From contig CP136061.1 in NCBI GenBank assembly GCA_032622095.1, positions 15,128,440-15,192,439 on the forward strand: DNA of 64,000 nt, read 5' to 3'. The DNA comes from Siphonodentalium dalli (taxonomy: Eukaryota; Mollusca; Scaphopoda; Gadilida; Siphonodentaliidae). The notes beneath the pieces are model-generated. The model did not search any database, had not been told where the DNA came from, and worked only from the letters and a program-made list of their open reading frames with translations. Shown here piece by piece: positions 23,930-35,793 of the stretch (its first letter is position 1; each line of letters opens with the position of its first letter). Made by a program: the position numbers and the translations under genes.

Positions 23930-24298
23930 AACAATGACCAACAGCAACAATGACCAACATCAACAATGACCAACATCAACAATGACCAACAGCAACAATG
24001 ACCAACAGCAACAATGACCAACAGCAACAATGACCAACAGCAACAATGACCAACAGCAACAATGACCAACAGCAACAATGACCAACATCAACAATGACCA
24101 ACAACAACAATGACCAGGGCAACAATGACCAACAGCAACAATGACCAACAGCAACAATGACAACAGCAACAATGACCAACAGCAACAATGACCAACAGCA
24201 ACAATGACCAGCAGCAACAATGACCAACAGCAACAATGACCAGGGCAACAATGACCAACAGCAACAATGACCAACAGCAACAATGACAACAGCAACTA
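23930..24298. repeat. 16-bp minisatellite, block 1
   Basis: Units ACCAACAGCAACAATG (16 bp) mixed with 15-bp forms ACCAGGGCAACAATG and ACAACAGCAACAATG. It lies in intron 6. No stop codon can form in the minus frames, giving long Leu/Val/Cys/Gly open frames that are not genes. Confidence 0.95.
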
Positions 24299-25290
24299 GA
24301 ATGCACTCAGAGAGATGCCAACGTGCGCAAAAATGTAATAAACAATAATTAAAAAAATAATTTCACTGTATTTTACTTAATTTATTTAATTTAATTTAAT
24401 GTTAGCAAAAAAAGACAATTACTCTTTCTCATTTCATCACAGATAAAAGGCAAATTACTATATTAATCATTTAAGTTATTAAAACCAATTCCATGTTGCC
24501 GAAAGGATGATACTTTAATATCGATTACATTTTTTTCAGCGGCATATTTTGATTTTCATTTTCCGATAGTCAAAGTTGACCAAAGGAGAAATTATAAGAA
24601 ATAATTAATACAATTTGTGTAAATATTGATAGCAGCCAATATGCAACAATAAATATCAATAATTAATCAATAATTAATCAATAACGATCATTTTATGTAA
24701 TAATAAACTCTTCAAACGGTGTTTGTGTCAACAAATGCGTTTTGTTTTGTGTTACGTCATTCGTCGTATTTGACCCGGAACTCGGCTGAAGGTTAGGCTA
24801 TTCAGCCTATTGCGTCGAATTACGAAATCGCGTTTTGAATGTCTCTCTTTTCCCGCACGATAAAAAGAGGTCTTCGCACGAACAAAAAATGATAAACTTC
24901 CCAATTATAAGTAAAAATACCCAAATGAAGGAGTCTATGTATGTCCCGAAGGAGTCTATAGACTCTTTGATGTAGAGTTCTGATGGAGAAAATGTAGGTC
25001 GATCTATTTTTGTCATAACTCTGACGTATTTTGACCTGGGAGAAAAAATCTAAATCCAGGCTCACTACGAGCATGCCAGTTTTAATTATAGAAACATGGA
25101 ATCCTGACAAATGGCGATATCGGCGACAAACTAATAATCGAAAAAAACACATAAAATAAACATAGCAAAAACGCGGCACAGTAAAAATGTCAGAACGCCA
25201 CAGGGTTTTACGTCGTTTTGGTGACGTCATGGAGTGTGACACCAACCTACGAATCTGTCTGATCGCCATACTGTTTCGCGAGCGCACGTA
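24297..25290. repeat. 1-kb spacer of tandem segmental duplication, copy 1
   Basis: Non-repetitive AT-rich sequence between 16-bp blocks, starting TAGAATGCACTCAGAGAGAT. An almost identical copy lies at 26862-27857, offset 2566-2567 bp. I found no gene in it. Short open frames (FSPSELYIKESIDSFG and neighbours) are present in both copies but show no family motif. Confidence 0.9.
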
Positions 25291-26863
25291 ACAATGACCA
25301 ACAGCAACAATGACCAACAGCAACAATGACCAACAGCGACAATGACCAACAGCAACAATGACCAACAGCAACAATGACAACAGCAACAATGACCAACAGC
25401 AACAATGACCAGGGCAACAATGACCAACAGCAACAATGACCAGGGCAACAATGACCAACAGCAACAATGACCAGGGCAACAATGACCAACAGCAACAATG
25501 ACAACAGCAACAATGACCAACAGCAACAATGACAACAGCAACAATGACCAACAGCAACAATGACCAGGGCAACAATGACCAACAGCAACAATGACCAGGG
25601 CAACAATGACCAACAGCAACAATGACCAACAGCAACACTGACCAACAGCAACAATGACCAACAGCAACAATGACCAACAGCAACAATGACCAACAGCAAC
25701 AATGACCAGGGCAACAATGACCAACAGCAACAATGACCAGGGCTACAATGACCAACAGCAACAATGACCAACAGCAACAATGACCAACAGCAACAATGAC
25801 CAACAGCAACAATGACCAACAGCAACAATGATCAACAGCAACAATGACCAACAGCAACACTGACCAACAGCAACAATGACCAACAGCAACAATGACCAAC
25901 AGCAACAATGACCAACAGCAACAATGACCAGGGCAACAATGACCAACATCAACAATGACCAACAGCAACAATGACCAACAGCAACAATGACCAACAGCAA
26001 CAATGACCAACATCAACAATGACCAACAGCAACAATGACCAACAGCAACAATGACCAACATCAACAATGACCAACATCAACAATGACCAACAGCAACAAT
26101 GACCAACAGAAACAATGACCAGGGCAACAATGACAACAGCAACAATGACCAACAGCAACAATGACCAACAGCAACAATGACCAACAGCAACAATGACCAA
26201 CAGCAACAGTGACCAACAGCAACAATGACCAGGGCAACAATGACAACAGCAACAATGACCAGGGCAACAATGACAACAGCAACAATGACCAGGGCAACAA
26301 TGACCAACAGCAACAATGACCAACAGCAACAATGACCAACAGCAACAATGACCAACAGCAACAATGACCAGGGCAACAATGACAACAGCAACAATGACCA
26401 GGGCAACAATGACAACAGCAACAATGACCAGGGCAACAATGACCAACAGCAACAATGACCAGGGCAACAATGACAACAGCAACAATGACCAGGGCAACAA
26501 TGACCAACAGCAACAATGACCAACAGCAACAATGACCAACATCAACAATGACCAACAGCAACAATGACGAACAGCAACAATGACCAACAGCAACAATGAC
26601 CAACAGCAACAATGACCAACAGCAACAATGACCAACATCAACAATGACCAACAGCAACATTGACCAGGGCAACAATGACCAACAGCAACAATGACCAACA
26701 GCAACAATGACAACAGCAACAATGACCAACAGCAACAATGACCAACAGCAACAATGACCAACAGCAACAATGACCAGCAGCAACAATGACCAACAGCAAC
26801 AATGACCAGGGCAACAATGACCAACAGCAACAATGACCAACAGCAACAATGACAACAGCAACT
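25291..26863. repeat. 16-bp minisatellite, block 2
   Basis: The same 15/16-bp units as block 1 for about 1.57 kb, with occasional CATCAAC, CAGAAAC and AACACTG variants. The order of variants repeats in block 3, showing that blocks 2 and 3 were copied as a whole. Confidence 0.95.
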
Positions 26864-27857
26864 AGAATGCACTCAGAGAGATGCCAACGTGCGCAAAAAT
26901 GTAATAAACAATAATTAAACAAATAATTTCACTGTATTTTACTTAATTTATTTAATTTAATTTAATGTTAGCAAAAAAAGACAATTACTCTTTCTCATTT
27001 CATCACAGATAAAAGGCAAATTACTATATTAATCATTTAAGTTATTAAAACCAATTCCATGTTGCCGAAAGGATGATACTTTAATATCGATTACATTTTT
27101 TTCAGCGGCATATTTTGATTTTCATTTTCCGATAGTCAAAGTTGACCAAAGGAGAAATTATAAGAAATAATTAATACAATTTGTGTAAATATTGATAGCA
27201 GCCAATATGCAACAATAAATATCAATAATTAATCAATAATTAATCAATAACGATCATTTTATGTAATAATAAACTCTTCAAACGGTGTTTGTGTCAACAA
27301 ATGCGTTTTGTTTTGTGTTACGTCATTCGTCGTATTTGACCCGGAACTCGGCTGAAGGTTAGGCTATTCAGCCTATTGCGTCGAATTACGAAATCGCGTT
27401 TTGAATGTCTCTCTTTTCCCGCACGATAAAAAGAGGTCTTCGCACGAACAAAAAATGATAAAACTTCCCAATTATAAGTAAAAATACCCAAATGAAGGAG
27501 TCTATGTATGTCCCGAAGGAGTCTATAGACTCTTTGATGTAGAGTTCTGATGGAGAAAATGTAGGTCGATCTATTTTTGTCATAACTCTGACGTATTTTG
27601 ACCTGGGAGAAAAAATCTAAATCCAGGCTCACTACGAGCATGCCAGTTTTAAATATAGAAACATGGAATCCTGACAAATGGCGATATCGGCGACAAACTA
27701 ATAATCGAAAAAAACACATAAAATAAACATAGCAAAAACGCGGCACAGTAAAAATGTCAGAACGCCACAGGGTTTTACGTCGTTTTGGTGACGTCATGGA
27801 GTGTGACACCAACCTACGAATCTGTCTGATCGCCATACTGTTTCGCGAGCGCACGTA
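26862..27857. repeat. 1-kb spacer of tandem segmental duplication, copy 2
   Basis: Copy of 24297-25290 with only a handful of differences (AAAC for AAAA near the start, one extra A after ATGAT, TTTAAATATAG for TTTAATTATAG). Spacer plus array makes a ~2.57-kb tandem duplication in intron 6. Confidence 0.9.
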
Positions 27858-29995
27858 ACAATGACCAACAGCAACAATGACCAACAGCAACAATGACCAA
27901 CAGCGACAATGACCAACAGCAACAATGACCAACAGCAACAATGACAACAGCAACAATGACCAACAGCAACAATGACCAGGGCAACAATGACCAACAGCAA
28001 CAATGACCAGGGCAACAATGACCAACAGCAACAATGACCAGGGCAACAATGACCAACAGCAACAATGACAACAGCAACAATGACCAACAGCAACAATGAC
28101 AACAGCAACAATGACCAGGGCAACAATGACCAGGGCAACAATGACCAACAGCAACAATGACCAGGGCAACAATGACCAACAGCAACAATGACCAACAGCA
28201 ACACTGACCAACAGCAACAATGACCAACAGCAACAATGACCAACAGCAACAATGACCAACAGCAACAATGACCAGGGCAACAATGACCAACAGCAACAAT
28301 GACCAGGGCTACAATGACCAACAGCAACAATGACCAACAGCAACAATGACCAACAGCAACAATGACCAACAGCAACAATGACCAACAGCAACAATGATCA
28401 ACAGCAACAATGACCAACAGCAACACTGACCAACAGCAACAATGACCAACAGCAACAATGACCAACAGCAACAATGACCAACAGCAACAATGACCAGGGC
28501 AACAATGGCCAACATCAGCAATGACCAACAGCAACAATGACCAACAGCAACAATGACCAACAGCAACAATGACCAACATCAACAATGACCAACAGCAACA
28601 ATGACCAACAGCAACAATGACCAACATCAACAATGACCAACATCAACAATGACCAACAGCAACAATGACCAACAGAAACAATGACCAGGGCAACAATGAC
28701 AACAGCAACAATGACCAACAGCAACAATGACCAACAGCAACAATGACCAACAGCAACAATGACCAACAGCAACAGTGACCAACAGCAACAATGACCAGGG
28801 CAACAATGACAACAGCAACAATGACCAGGGCAACAATGACAACAGCAACAATGACCAGGGCAACAATGACCAACAGCAACAATGACCAACAGCAACAATG
28901 ACCAACAGCAACAATGACCAACAGCAACAATGACCAGGGCAACAATGACAACAGCAACAATGACCAGGGCAACAATGACAACAGCAACAATGACCAGGGC
29001 AACAATGACCAACAGCAACAATGACCAGGGCAACAATGACCAACAGCAACAATGACCAACAGCAACAGTGACCAACAGCAACAATGACCAGGGCAACAAT
29101 GACAACAGCAACAATGACTAGGGCAACAATGACAACAGCAACAATGACCAGGGCAACAATGACCAACAGCAACAATGACCAACAGCAACAATGACCAACA
29201 GCAACAATGACCAGGGCAACAATGACAACAGCAACAATGACCAGGGCAACAATGACAACAGCAACAATGACCAGGGCAACAATGACCAACAGCAACAATG
29301 ACCAACAGCAACAATGACCAACAGCAACAATGACCAACAGCAACAATGACCAGGGCAACAATGACCAACAGCAACAATGACCAACAGCAACAATGACCAA
29401 CAGCAACAATGACCAACAGCAACAATGACCAACATCAACCATGACCAACAGCAACAATGACCATCAGCAACAATGACCAACATCAACAATGACCAACATC
29501 AACAATGACCAACAGCAACAATGACCAACAGAAACAATGACCAGGGCAACAATGACAACAGCAACAATGACCAACAGCAACAATGACCAACAGCAACAAT
29601 GACCAACAGCAACAATGACCAACAGCAACAGTGACCAACAGCAACAATGACCAGGGCAACAATGACAACAGCAACAATGACCAGGGCAACAATGACAACA
29701 GCAACAATGACCAGGGCAACAATGACCAACAGCAACAATGACCAACAGCAACAATGACCAACAGCAACAATGACAACAGCGACAATGACCAGGGCAACAA
29801 TGACAACAGCGACAATGACCAACAGCAACAATGACCAACAGCAACAATGACCAACAGCAACAATGACCAACAGCAACAGTGACCAACAGCAACAATGACC
29901 AGGGCAACAATGACCAACAGCAACAATTACCAACAGCAACAATGACCAACAGCAACAATGACCAACAGCAACAATGACCAACAGCAACAATGACC
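27858..29995. repeat. 16-bp minisatellite, block 3
   Basis: About 2.1 kb of the same units. The first ~1.3 kb follows the variant order of block 2; the end contains further internal copies of CAGAAAC and CAGTGACC motifs, so local amplification continued after the block duplication. Confidence 0.95.
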
Positions 29996-29999
29996 ATCG

Positions 30000-31528
30000 C
30001 CACGAGATGCATCACAACCACATCCCCATATATGTATACACAGACTATTTTTACTGTAGTGACTACTGTGGGATACTTAATAAAACATTTGACATATGAA
30101 ATGCATTGCTAGGCCCTGTCATAGGACTACATTATACATGCATTCGTCTGATAATCTATTGATATCCTATATTTTTCTTGAATCGAAAAGGACACGTAAT
30201 TCTGAACAAATGTACGACAGTGTAGAACCGCCACTTCCTCTTCTGCTAATAACGTGTTTTAGCAAGTTATTAACTATACAGCTGCACATGACTACTGTTC
30301 GAATTTTGAACTGGACAAAGCATGGTACATATCTGAGGCCGTGATCCGTTAATCCCCATACACACTGAGACAGGTGTGAAACAGTACTAGACTCAAACAG
30401 TCAACAATCGTCAAGTCGTTATTCAAAGACGCATTAGACGACAGAAACGTGATGCAGGAATAAACGGGAAAACCAAACTTTACCGTTGGTAAAACGGTGC
30501 ATGGATAACATATTGATCTTAAATATTGTGAAACCCGGCCAAATCAACCACCCGCCTTGAAGAAATGTACGACCGAAGTGGACGATCAGCTAAGCCATAC
30601 CCTCCGGCCGATGCCTCGTGTGGTACGGCCACCCTAAAACCACCTGGATAGGGTGCCACATTGGGGATTATTATCCCTCGCGGTGGGGCTGCAGGTATTT
30701 GCTACGGGCGTTATGGATTGTCATTGAATGTCAATAATACAGCAACAAATTATAGAACACCTATCGTGATTTGAGTGAGTCCCTGCGGTCGCTCGTTGAA
30801 AACTGATAGTTTCACTGCTAGTCACTCATGAAATAATTATGGTGTTCATTCAAAAACCATAGGTATCCTCTATTTATTATATGCCAATGTTGAATTTAGA
30901 CATTTTTTAGAAATTGACTCCCAAATGAGTTGAAAAGATTCCACAATGTTTCCATAGGATCATCAGTTGGAGATTGCTGAATCTATGCAAAAACAAATTT
31001 CCGGCCAACGTGAAAAGGTCAGATACATCCTTACTTCCACTATTATATTGATATTTCACTATTATAGTGGTATATGAGCATAACATATGCATGCTTCCTT
31101 TATTTGCATCAGGAGTAGAAGACGGCGCATAACAGTGGACAGCTAAATTTCACTCTTAACAATATTGCAGCGAATGAACAGTCTTGAGACAAAATACTTT
31201 GCGCCAGCTTTATTATTCAATAACATTACTAATATATGCCTCTCTAATTAATGTCAACAACAGAACATAACATTTAAACTAATTGAATGTTAATTGACTC
31301 ATTGAGTTGCTTATCGTGTGCCGTCATGATTAATCATTATCCTGGACAAAATAGATGTATGATACCGAATTAGAGCGACACTGATTTTGAATAATTTTGT
31401 GAAATATGTTTTGGATTATCCCTCTTTTATCAAATTCACAAAACGGTAATGGTCATATACCACTATAATAGAGGAATTCAGGATGTGCCTGACTTGGTGA
31501 ATACTGCTTAAAACTTTAAGATTCTTAC
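30000..31528. other. Intron 6, region 3' of the exon 6 donor
   Basis: No exon seen. 30530-30730 is GC-richer (ACCACCCGCCTTGAAGAAAT; CCTCGCGGTGGGGCTGCAGG) and may be an unrecognised SINE or old element. The rest is AT-rich. Confidence 0.35.
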
Positions 31529-31679
31529 CTGTTCAATCCCAGAAAATATAGGTAACTTTCGGCAAATATATTGATATCGTATGGCGCAAACTTAAGTAGT
31601 ATGAATATTGAACGAATAAGTTCCTCCTCAGCTTCATCAAAGACTTTCCCATTAAGATATATAACCAGCCTTCCAGTAG
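31529..31679 (-). CDS. Exon 6: juxtamembrane alpha/beta segment, first half
   Basis: The acceptor TTCGTTATTTCAG|CT and donor TTGAACAG|GTAAGA are both strong. The exon is phase 1 in and phase 2 out, exactly what exons 5 and 7 need. The 49 codons read as a likely strand (GRLVIYLNGK), a helix rich in E/L/I (EEELIRSIFILLKF) and another strand (YDINIFAESYLYFLGLN). No motif names the family. By position it matches the cysteine-poor region between the EGFs and membrane in Jagged-type ligands, and with exon 7 it could form a SEA-like fold (inference). A 37-bp stretch spanning the acceptor and exon start is duplicated 52 bp upstream in the intron. Confidence 0.72.
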
Positions 31680-31743
31680 CTGAAATAACGAAACACACCA
31701 ATCATTAGATATATAACCAGCCTTCCAGTAGCTGAAATAACGA
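31655..31743. repeat. Duplicated 3' splice site and start of exon 6
   Basis: A 37-bp sequence covering CGTTATTTCAG|CTACTGGAAGG and the next codons occurs at 31655-31691 (true exon edge) and 31707-31743 (52 bp upstream in transcript sense). The upstream copy is an intact acceptor. Using it would add 52 nt and shift the frame to a TAA. Confidence 0.9.
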
Positions 31744-31955
31744 TAAATGCCAATTAATAGTTATAAATCAACCCAAGCCTTAGAATGCTAATTAAATTAA
31801 GATTGGGTAAATCATTGTCCCGTTAAATTATGCAATTGACTAGTGTCAGATTATTTAACCTTTCAGTGTTGTAAACCATGAGGCGCAATATTCCAACAAT
31901 GTACATATATTTGTTGAAAATGATGCATGTTAGAACGAATATCATCACGTATTAC

Positions 31956-32394
31956 TTAAAGATACTCAATCCGATCAGACGGTCCCCATGCCATCAAGAT
32001 GCAACAACAACAACATTTCTTCAAAATGCACTTAAGTTATCAGAATCGATTTACTGCAACAAAATAATGCTAAAAAAAACTGTCAACTATGGTATCAAAT
32101 TTCCCAAAACTTGTTATTTATCAACATTTTGTTCAACAAAATATGGCCGTATTATCACTTGATTTTAGAGTTATCCATCTTAATCCGCAATTTTGTCCGA
32201 GACCCTCCGTTTTACTACGTGTTTCTGGGCCACATATTATTACACATCTCGAGAAATAACAAACTTTAAAAACCGATATCTAATCACTTTGAGCTTTGAT
32301 TAGTGGGTTCCTCGAACTCGAATCAAATACTGTTCACCCTCGAAGCCAAATAAATAGTAATTTAGGATCGTCTGATCGGATTGAGTACCTTTAA
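31956..32394. mobile_element. 439-bp element with 30-bp terminal inverted repeats
   Basis: Arms TTAAAGATACTCAATCCGAT + CAGACGGTCC and its inverse at 32365-32394, two mismatches. AT-rich interior with no gene beyond a chance 94-codon frame. MITE-like; intron 5. Confidence 0.65.
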
Positions 32395-32521
32395 AACAAA
32401 CATGCGCTTATGATATACACCTTGTGTGTTCAACTTTTAAGAAAGCACCCCACTACGGTCGACACTTTGTATATACACGTTCATGTTGCACAAAGATACA
32501 TAATATATAATTGTCATAACC

Positions 32522-32682
32522 CTTTCATGGCGGGAGCTGCGCTGGCCGTGGGTGCAGCGTTAAAGATACTGTGTCAGTGCCTCCTCTTATATGTGAGTCT
32601 CCCATTTGGAGCCTTCCACATATTACAGTGAATGCATTGACAGGGTATGTGCAAACTTTCTGGACGCTCCGGACATGGAAGG
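32522..32682. mobile_element. MITE family B copy
   Basis: Ends CCCTTTCATGGCGGGAGCTGC and, inverted, ...CGCTCCGGACATGGAAGG next to TTAA. Inside is a degenerate hairpin of CTCTTATATGTGAGTC...CACATATTACAG type. It lies in intron 5 only about 20 bp from the exon 5 donor. Confidence 0.6.
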
Positions 32683-32700
32683 TTAAATATATGCACTTAC

Positions 32701-33555
32701 ATGGCTGATGCACATGTTCGCAAGTTTTATTTAAACAAGGAATGTCAGTCTCGTTGCATATCCTTCCAGTCCAAGATGGCGGACACTCGCAGAAAAATCC
32801 GTGCTCTTTTCTGTGACATTTGCCCGCATTTGCGCACATGTTTTCCGCGCATGCGTGAGACTCATTACAATCTTTTCCAATTTTGCCGTTATTGCATTCA
32901 CAAAAATGTCTTCCACTATCGACCTTACAACTTTGCTTTTCACCACACGGGTTTGGATTACAAAGGTCAATTTCTCGATCACAGAGCTTCCCTGCCATCC
33001 CAATAGGACACACACACATTACATCGTCTCCACTCACGACGCACGTGCTTCCACGGAAACATGGGTTAGGTTCGCACAAGTTCGCTTTATGTTCGCAACT
33101 TGTACCAGACGATCCTTCCGGACACTTGCATACATAGTCCGACCCTTGTTGTTCACATACAGCGTGTGATGGGCATGGTGGTTCACAGTGGTTAATGTCT
33201 TTCTCACAAAGTAGTCCGGTCTTGTCAAGAGGGCACATACAAACGTGTCTGCCGTATTTTACTTCGCACTTGGAATCGCCGTGACATGGGTTCGGATCAC
33301 ATGGGTTTATCCTGCTTTCGCAGTTTCGCCCCGTTAACGACTCTGGACATTCACATGTGTAGTGGTCTACCATATCATGACATGTCGCTTCCCCACGACA
33401 AGGTGACGATGAACACGCCTGCATGCTGACGTCACATAAATCTCCGGTCCAACCGGAAGCGCATTCACAACGAGGAGAGACGAGTTCTATGCACGTGCCT
33501 CCGTTATTGCACGTGACATCTGCGCACATATCCACTTCAGTGTCACAATATTTTC
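32701..33555 (-). CDS. Exon 5: EGF repeats 4 to 10
   Basis: A large exon of 855 bp, phase 1 to 1, with acceptor CATTTATTTTTCAG|GA and donor GCCAT|GTAAGT. Seven consecutive EGF repeats follow, with linkers such as TEVDMC, ESRINPC, EKDINHC and DREIDLC. These approximate the calcium-binding linker but lack its full consensus. Repeats 6, 8 and 9 have unusual second loops (CHGDSKC, CFRGSTC, CGEKQSC) instead of NGGTC. Repeat 10 ends CPPSWTGRIC. The last residues NETDIPCLNKTCEHVHQP begin a cysteine pair that is not completed as an EGF in exon 6. NET, NES and NKT are possible N-glycosylation sites. Fusing seven EGFs in one exon suggests past intron loss. Confidence 0.93.
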
Positions 33556-34692
33556 CTGAAAAATAAATGGCAATCATCAAATATTTGAGTGCACGAATGC
33601 GATATTACCACCGTAGCATGGTATTACGTCATCAGAAGGCACAACATAATGAGAAGCATTAGTTTTAATTTGAAGCTGCCCACATTCCGAAGTTATTGTG
33701 ACCAATTTGAACTCATAATTTACTATGACAACCGCCTTATCATGCATGCTGAAGGGTACACGGGTTTGCTATCAACACTGGCGTTACTTAAACTGTTTTC
33801 CCAAAAGTTTGGCGCCCATCAGCAGTTTTCAGTTCATTTTAGTTTTCTTTGGAAGTAAACAATTATTCTCTGAAAACTAAGCGCAACTTAGAACAAGATT
33901 TCAAAATCTGATTACCGTTCAGCAATTGTTCAAAACATGTATACCCACGTCAGCGTTATCATACTGGCGTTACAGTGGATGACAAACAACCGGTCCCTAT
34001 CACCATAAAACAAGTTTGTAAAAACAACAAAATCATTCAACATTTATATGCGACACCAGTGATTATAAATGGTGGTGTTATAGACATATATATGCGACAC
34101 CAGTGATTATAAATGGTGATGTTATGGACACCACGTTTGGTGTGAGCTCATTCCGAGACAAAGACGAATAGCTGTTTGAAAACAAATATTGCTACTCGTT
34201 TGTGGGAAATTAGGATGTTCGTCGTTGAGGGAAATTCCTCCGCCTCGAATGTCAGTAATACGAACACGAGTATATATATACAGATGATACATTTGTCTTT
34301 TCCGCGAATGGCATAATTGACGGTAGCCACTCAAAAACACTAGATATGATCTTTATTATACACAATTGCAAAGACATTTACCATTTATGACAATAAATGT
34401 TCACGCTATCGCCTTCAATAAATGTTCACGCTATCGCCTTCAATAAATGTACCAAAGCTAACTTCTGATCGCTGCCCGTTAACGCAATCTTACTTCACCA
34501 TCATCATAATAGAGACATACAATTATTCGATTCCGTTTCTTCCTTCGAATTGTCATGCAACATTTTAGATATACTGTTATTGGAACTTTTATTATTGAAA
34601 GTGAATATAATTCAAATTAAAACAATAACAAGTGGTTCCTTAACTTTGTAGCCGAGCCCCTTGTTATGATTATGATGTACTGCAGGGATCAT
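33556..34692. other. Intron 4, non-array part
   Basis: No exon seen. A ~60-bp direct duplication ATATATGCGACACCAGTGAT... is at 34045-34125, and AATAAATGTTCACGCTATCG + CCTTC is tandemly doubled near 34390-34445. Confidence 0.45.
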
Positions 34693-35347
34693 ACCTGTAA
34701 ATCCTGGCGGGCATCTACACGTATAATCGTTAAGTTCATCCTGACTGCACGGTGATCCTACCTGTAAATCCTGGCGGGCATCTACACGTATAATCGTTAA
34801 GTTCATCCTGACTGCACGGTGATCCTACCTGTAAATCCTGGCGGGCATCTACACCTATACTCGTTAAGTTCATCCTGACTGCACGGTGATCCTACCTGTA
34901 AATCCTGGCGGGCATCTACACGTATAATCGTTACGTTCATCCTGACTGCACGGTGATCCTACCTGTAAATCCTGGCGGGCATCTACACGTATAATCGTTA
35001 AGTTCATCCTGACTGCACGGTGATCCTACCTGTAAATCCTGGCGGGCATCTACACGTATACTCGTTAAGTTCATCCTGACTGCACGGTGATCCTACCTGT
35101 AAATCCTGGCGGGCATCTACACGTATACTCGTTAAGTTCATCCTGACTGCACGGTGATCCTACCTGTAAATCCTGGCGGGCATCTACACGTATAATCGTT
35201 AAGTTCATCCTGACTGCACGGTGATCCTACCTGTAAATCCTGGCGGGCATCTACACGTATACTCGTTAAGTTCATCCTGACTGCACGGTGATCCTACCTG
35301 TAAATCCTGGCGGGCATCTACACGTATACTCGTTAAGTTCATCCTGA
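34693..35347. repeat. 67-bp minisatellite, 10 copies, derived from exon 4 end plus its donor
   Basis: Each unit, read on the minus strand, is 50 nt of exon 4 (from TCAGGATGAACTTAACG to GGATTTACAG) followed by GTAGGATCACCGTGCAG. Nine intronic copies follow the true exon end at 35298. Every unit has a GTAGGA donor, and the unit junction GTGCAG|TCAGG looks like an acceptor. The last copy (34.69 kb) has GTATGATCCCTGCAG. Reading through the first unit gives a stop (TGA) after GRITVQSG. Confidence 0.95.
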
Positions 35348-35525
35348 CACGTGGCACCATTCATGCAGTCGTTACCAAGGCAGTTATCGGCTCTCTCCTC
35401 ACATATGGTCCCTGTCCACCCACGTGGACACTTGCAGCGTACTCCTGAGTCGGTTTCTGCGCAGCTTCCGCCGTTAAGACACGTATTTCCAGCACAGACA
35501 CGCGATAGCTGGTCGCATTTAGTCC
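35298..35525 (-). CDS. Exon 4: EGF repeats 2 and 3
   Basis: The acceptor is TTTATGTAACAG|GG and the donor TTTACAG|GTAGGA, phase 1 to 1. It encodes two EGF domains: C-AGNT-C-LNGGS-C with KCPRGWTGTIC, then C-LGND-C-MNGAT-C with RCPPGFTG, whose last cysteine (KYC) is in exon 5. The GW/GF-TG motifs and cysteine spacing are textbook. The last 50 nt of this exon with the first 17 nt of the intron form the unit of the adjoining 67-bp array, so this donor is the first of ten copies. Confidence 0.93.
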
Positions 35526-35793
35526 CTGTTACATAAACAGTAACCATAGTTTGTAGTTTACAAGCAACTAAATAAATAGTTTTACATTTCTTGAAGTCAT
35601 AGAAAAAGTTACAAAAATGTGTGTGTTACATATAATGTTATCATGCGCAATGATATGGTATATATAAGTTACCAACAATAGCATAGAGTTGTGCTTCTTT
35701 TATGCGCATAACAGTTAACAAGCCTCACAGATTAAGTTATAATCCGCAATGATGTGGTGTATGTTACAATTACATAGAGTTACGCTCCTTTAA

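Noticed and set aside
23776-29990. Many long Leu/Val/Cys/Gly-rich minus-strand open frames (up to 415 codons)
   Set aside because: They are produced by the 15/16-bp minisatellite, whose sequence has no stop in the minus-strand frames. All three frames are open and repeat the same 16-residue pattern.
30530-30730. Possible tRNA-derived SINE or tRNA gene
   Set aside because: GC-richer patch, but I could not find A/B boxes in correct spacing or a cloverleaf.
32525-32700. Continuation of exon 5 beyond the donor (CKCIYLTFHVRS...)
   Set aside because: After GCCAT|GTAAGT the frame runs into a family B MITE and loses EGF character; the donor gives the correct phase for exon 6.
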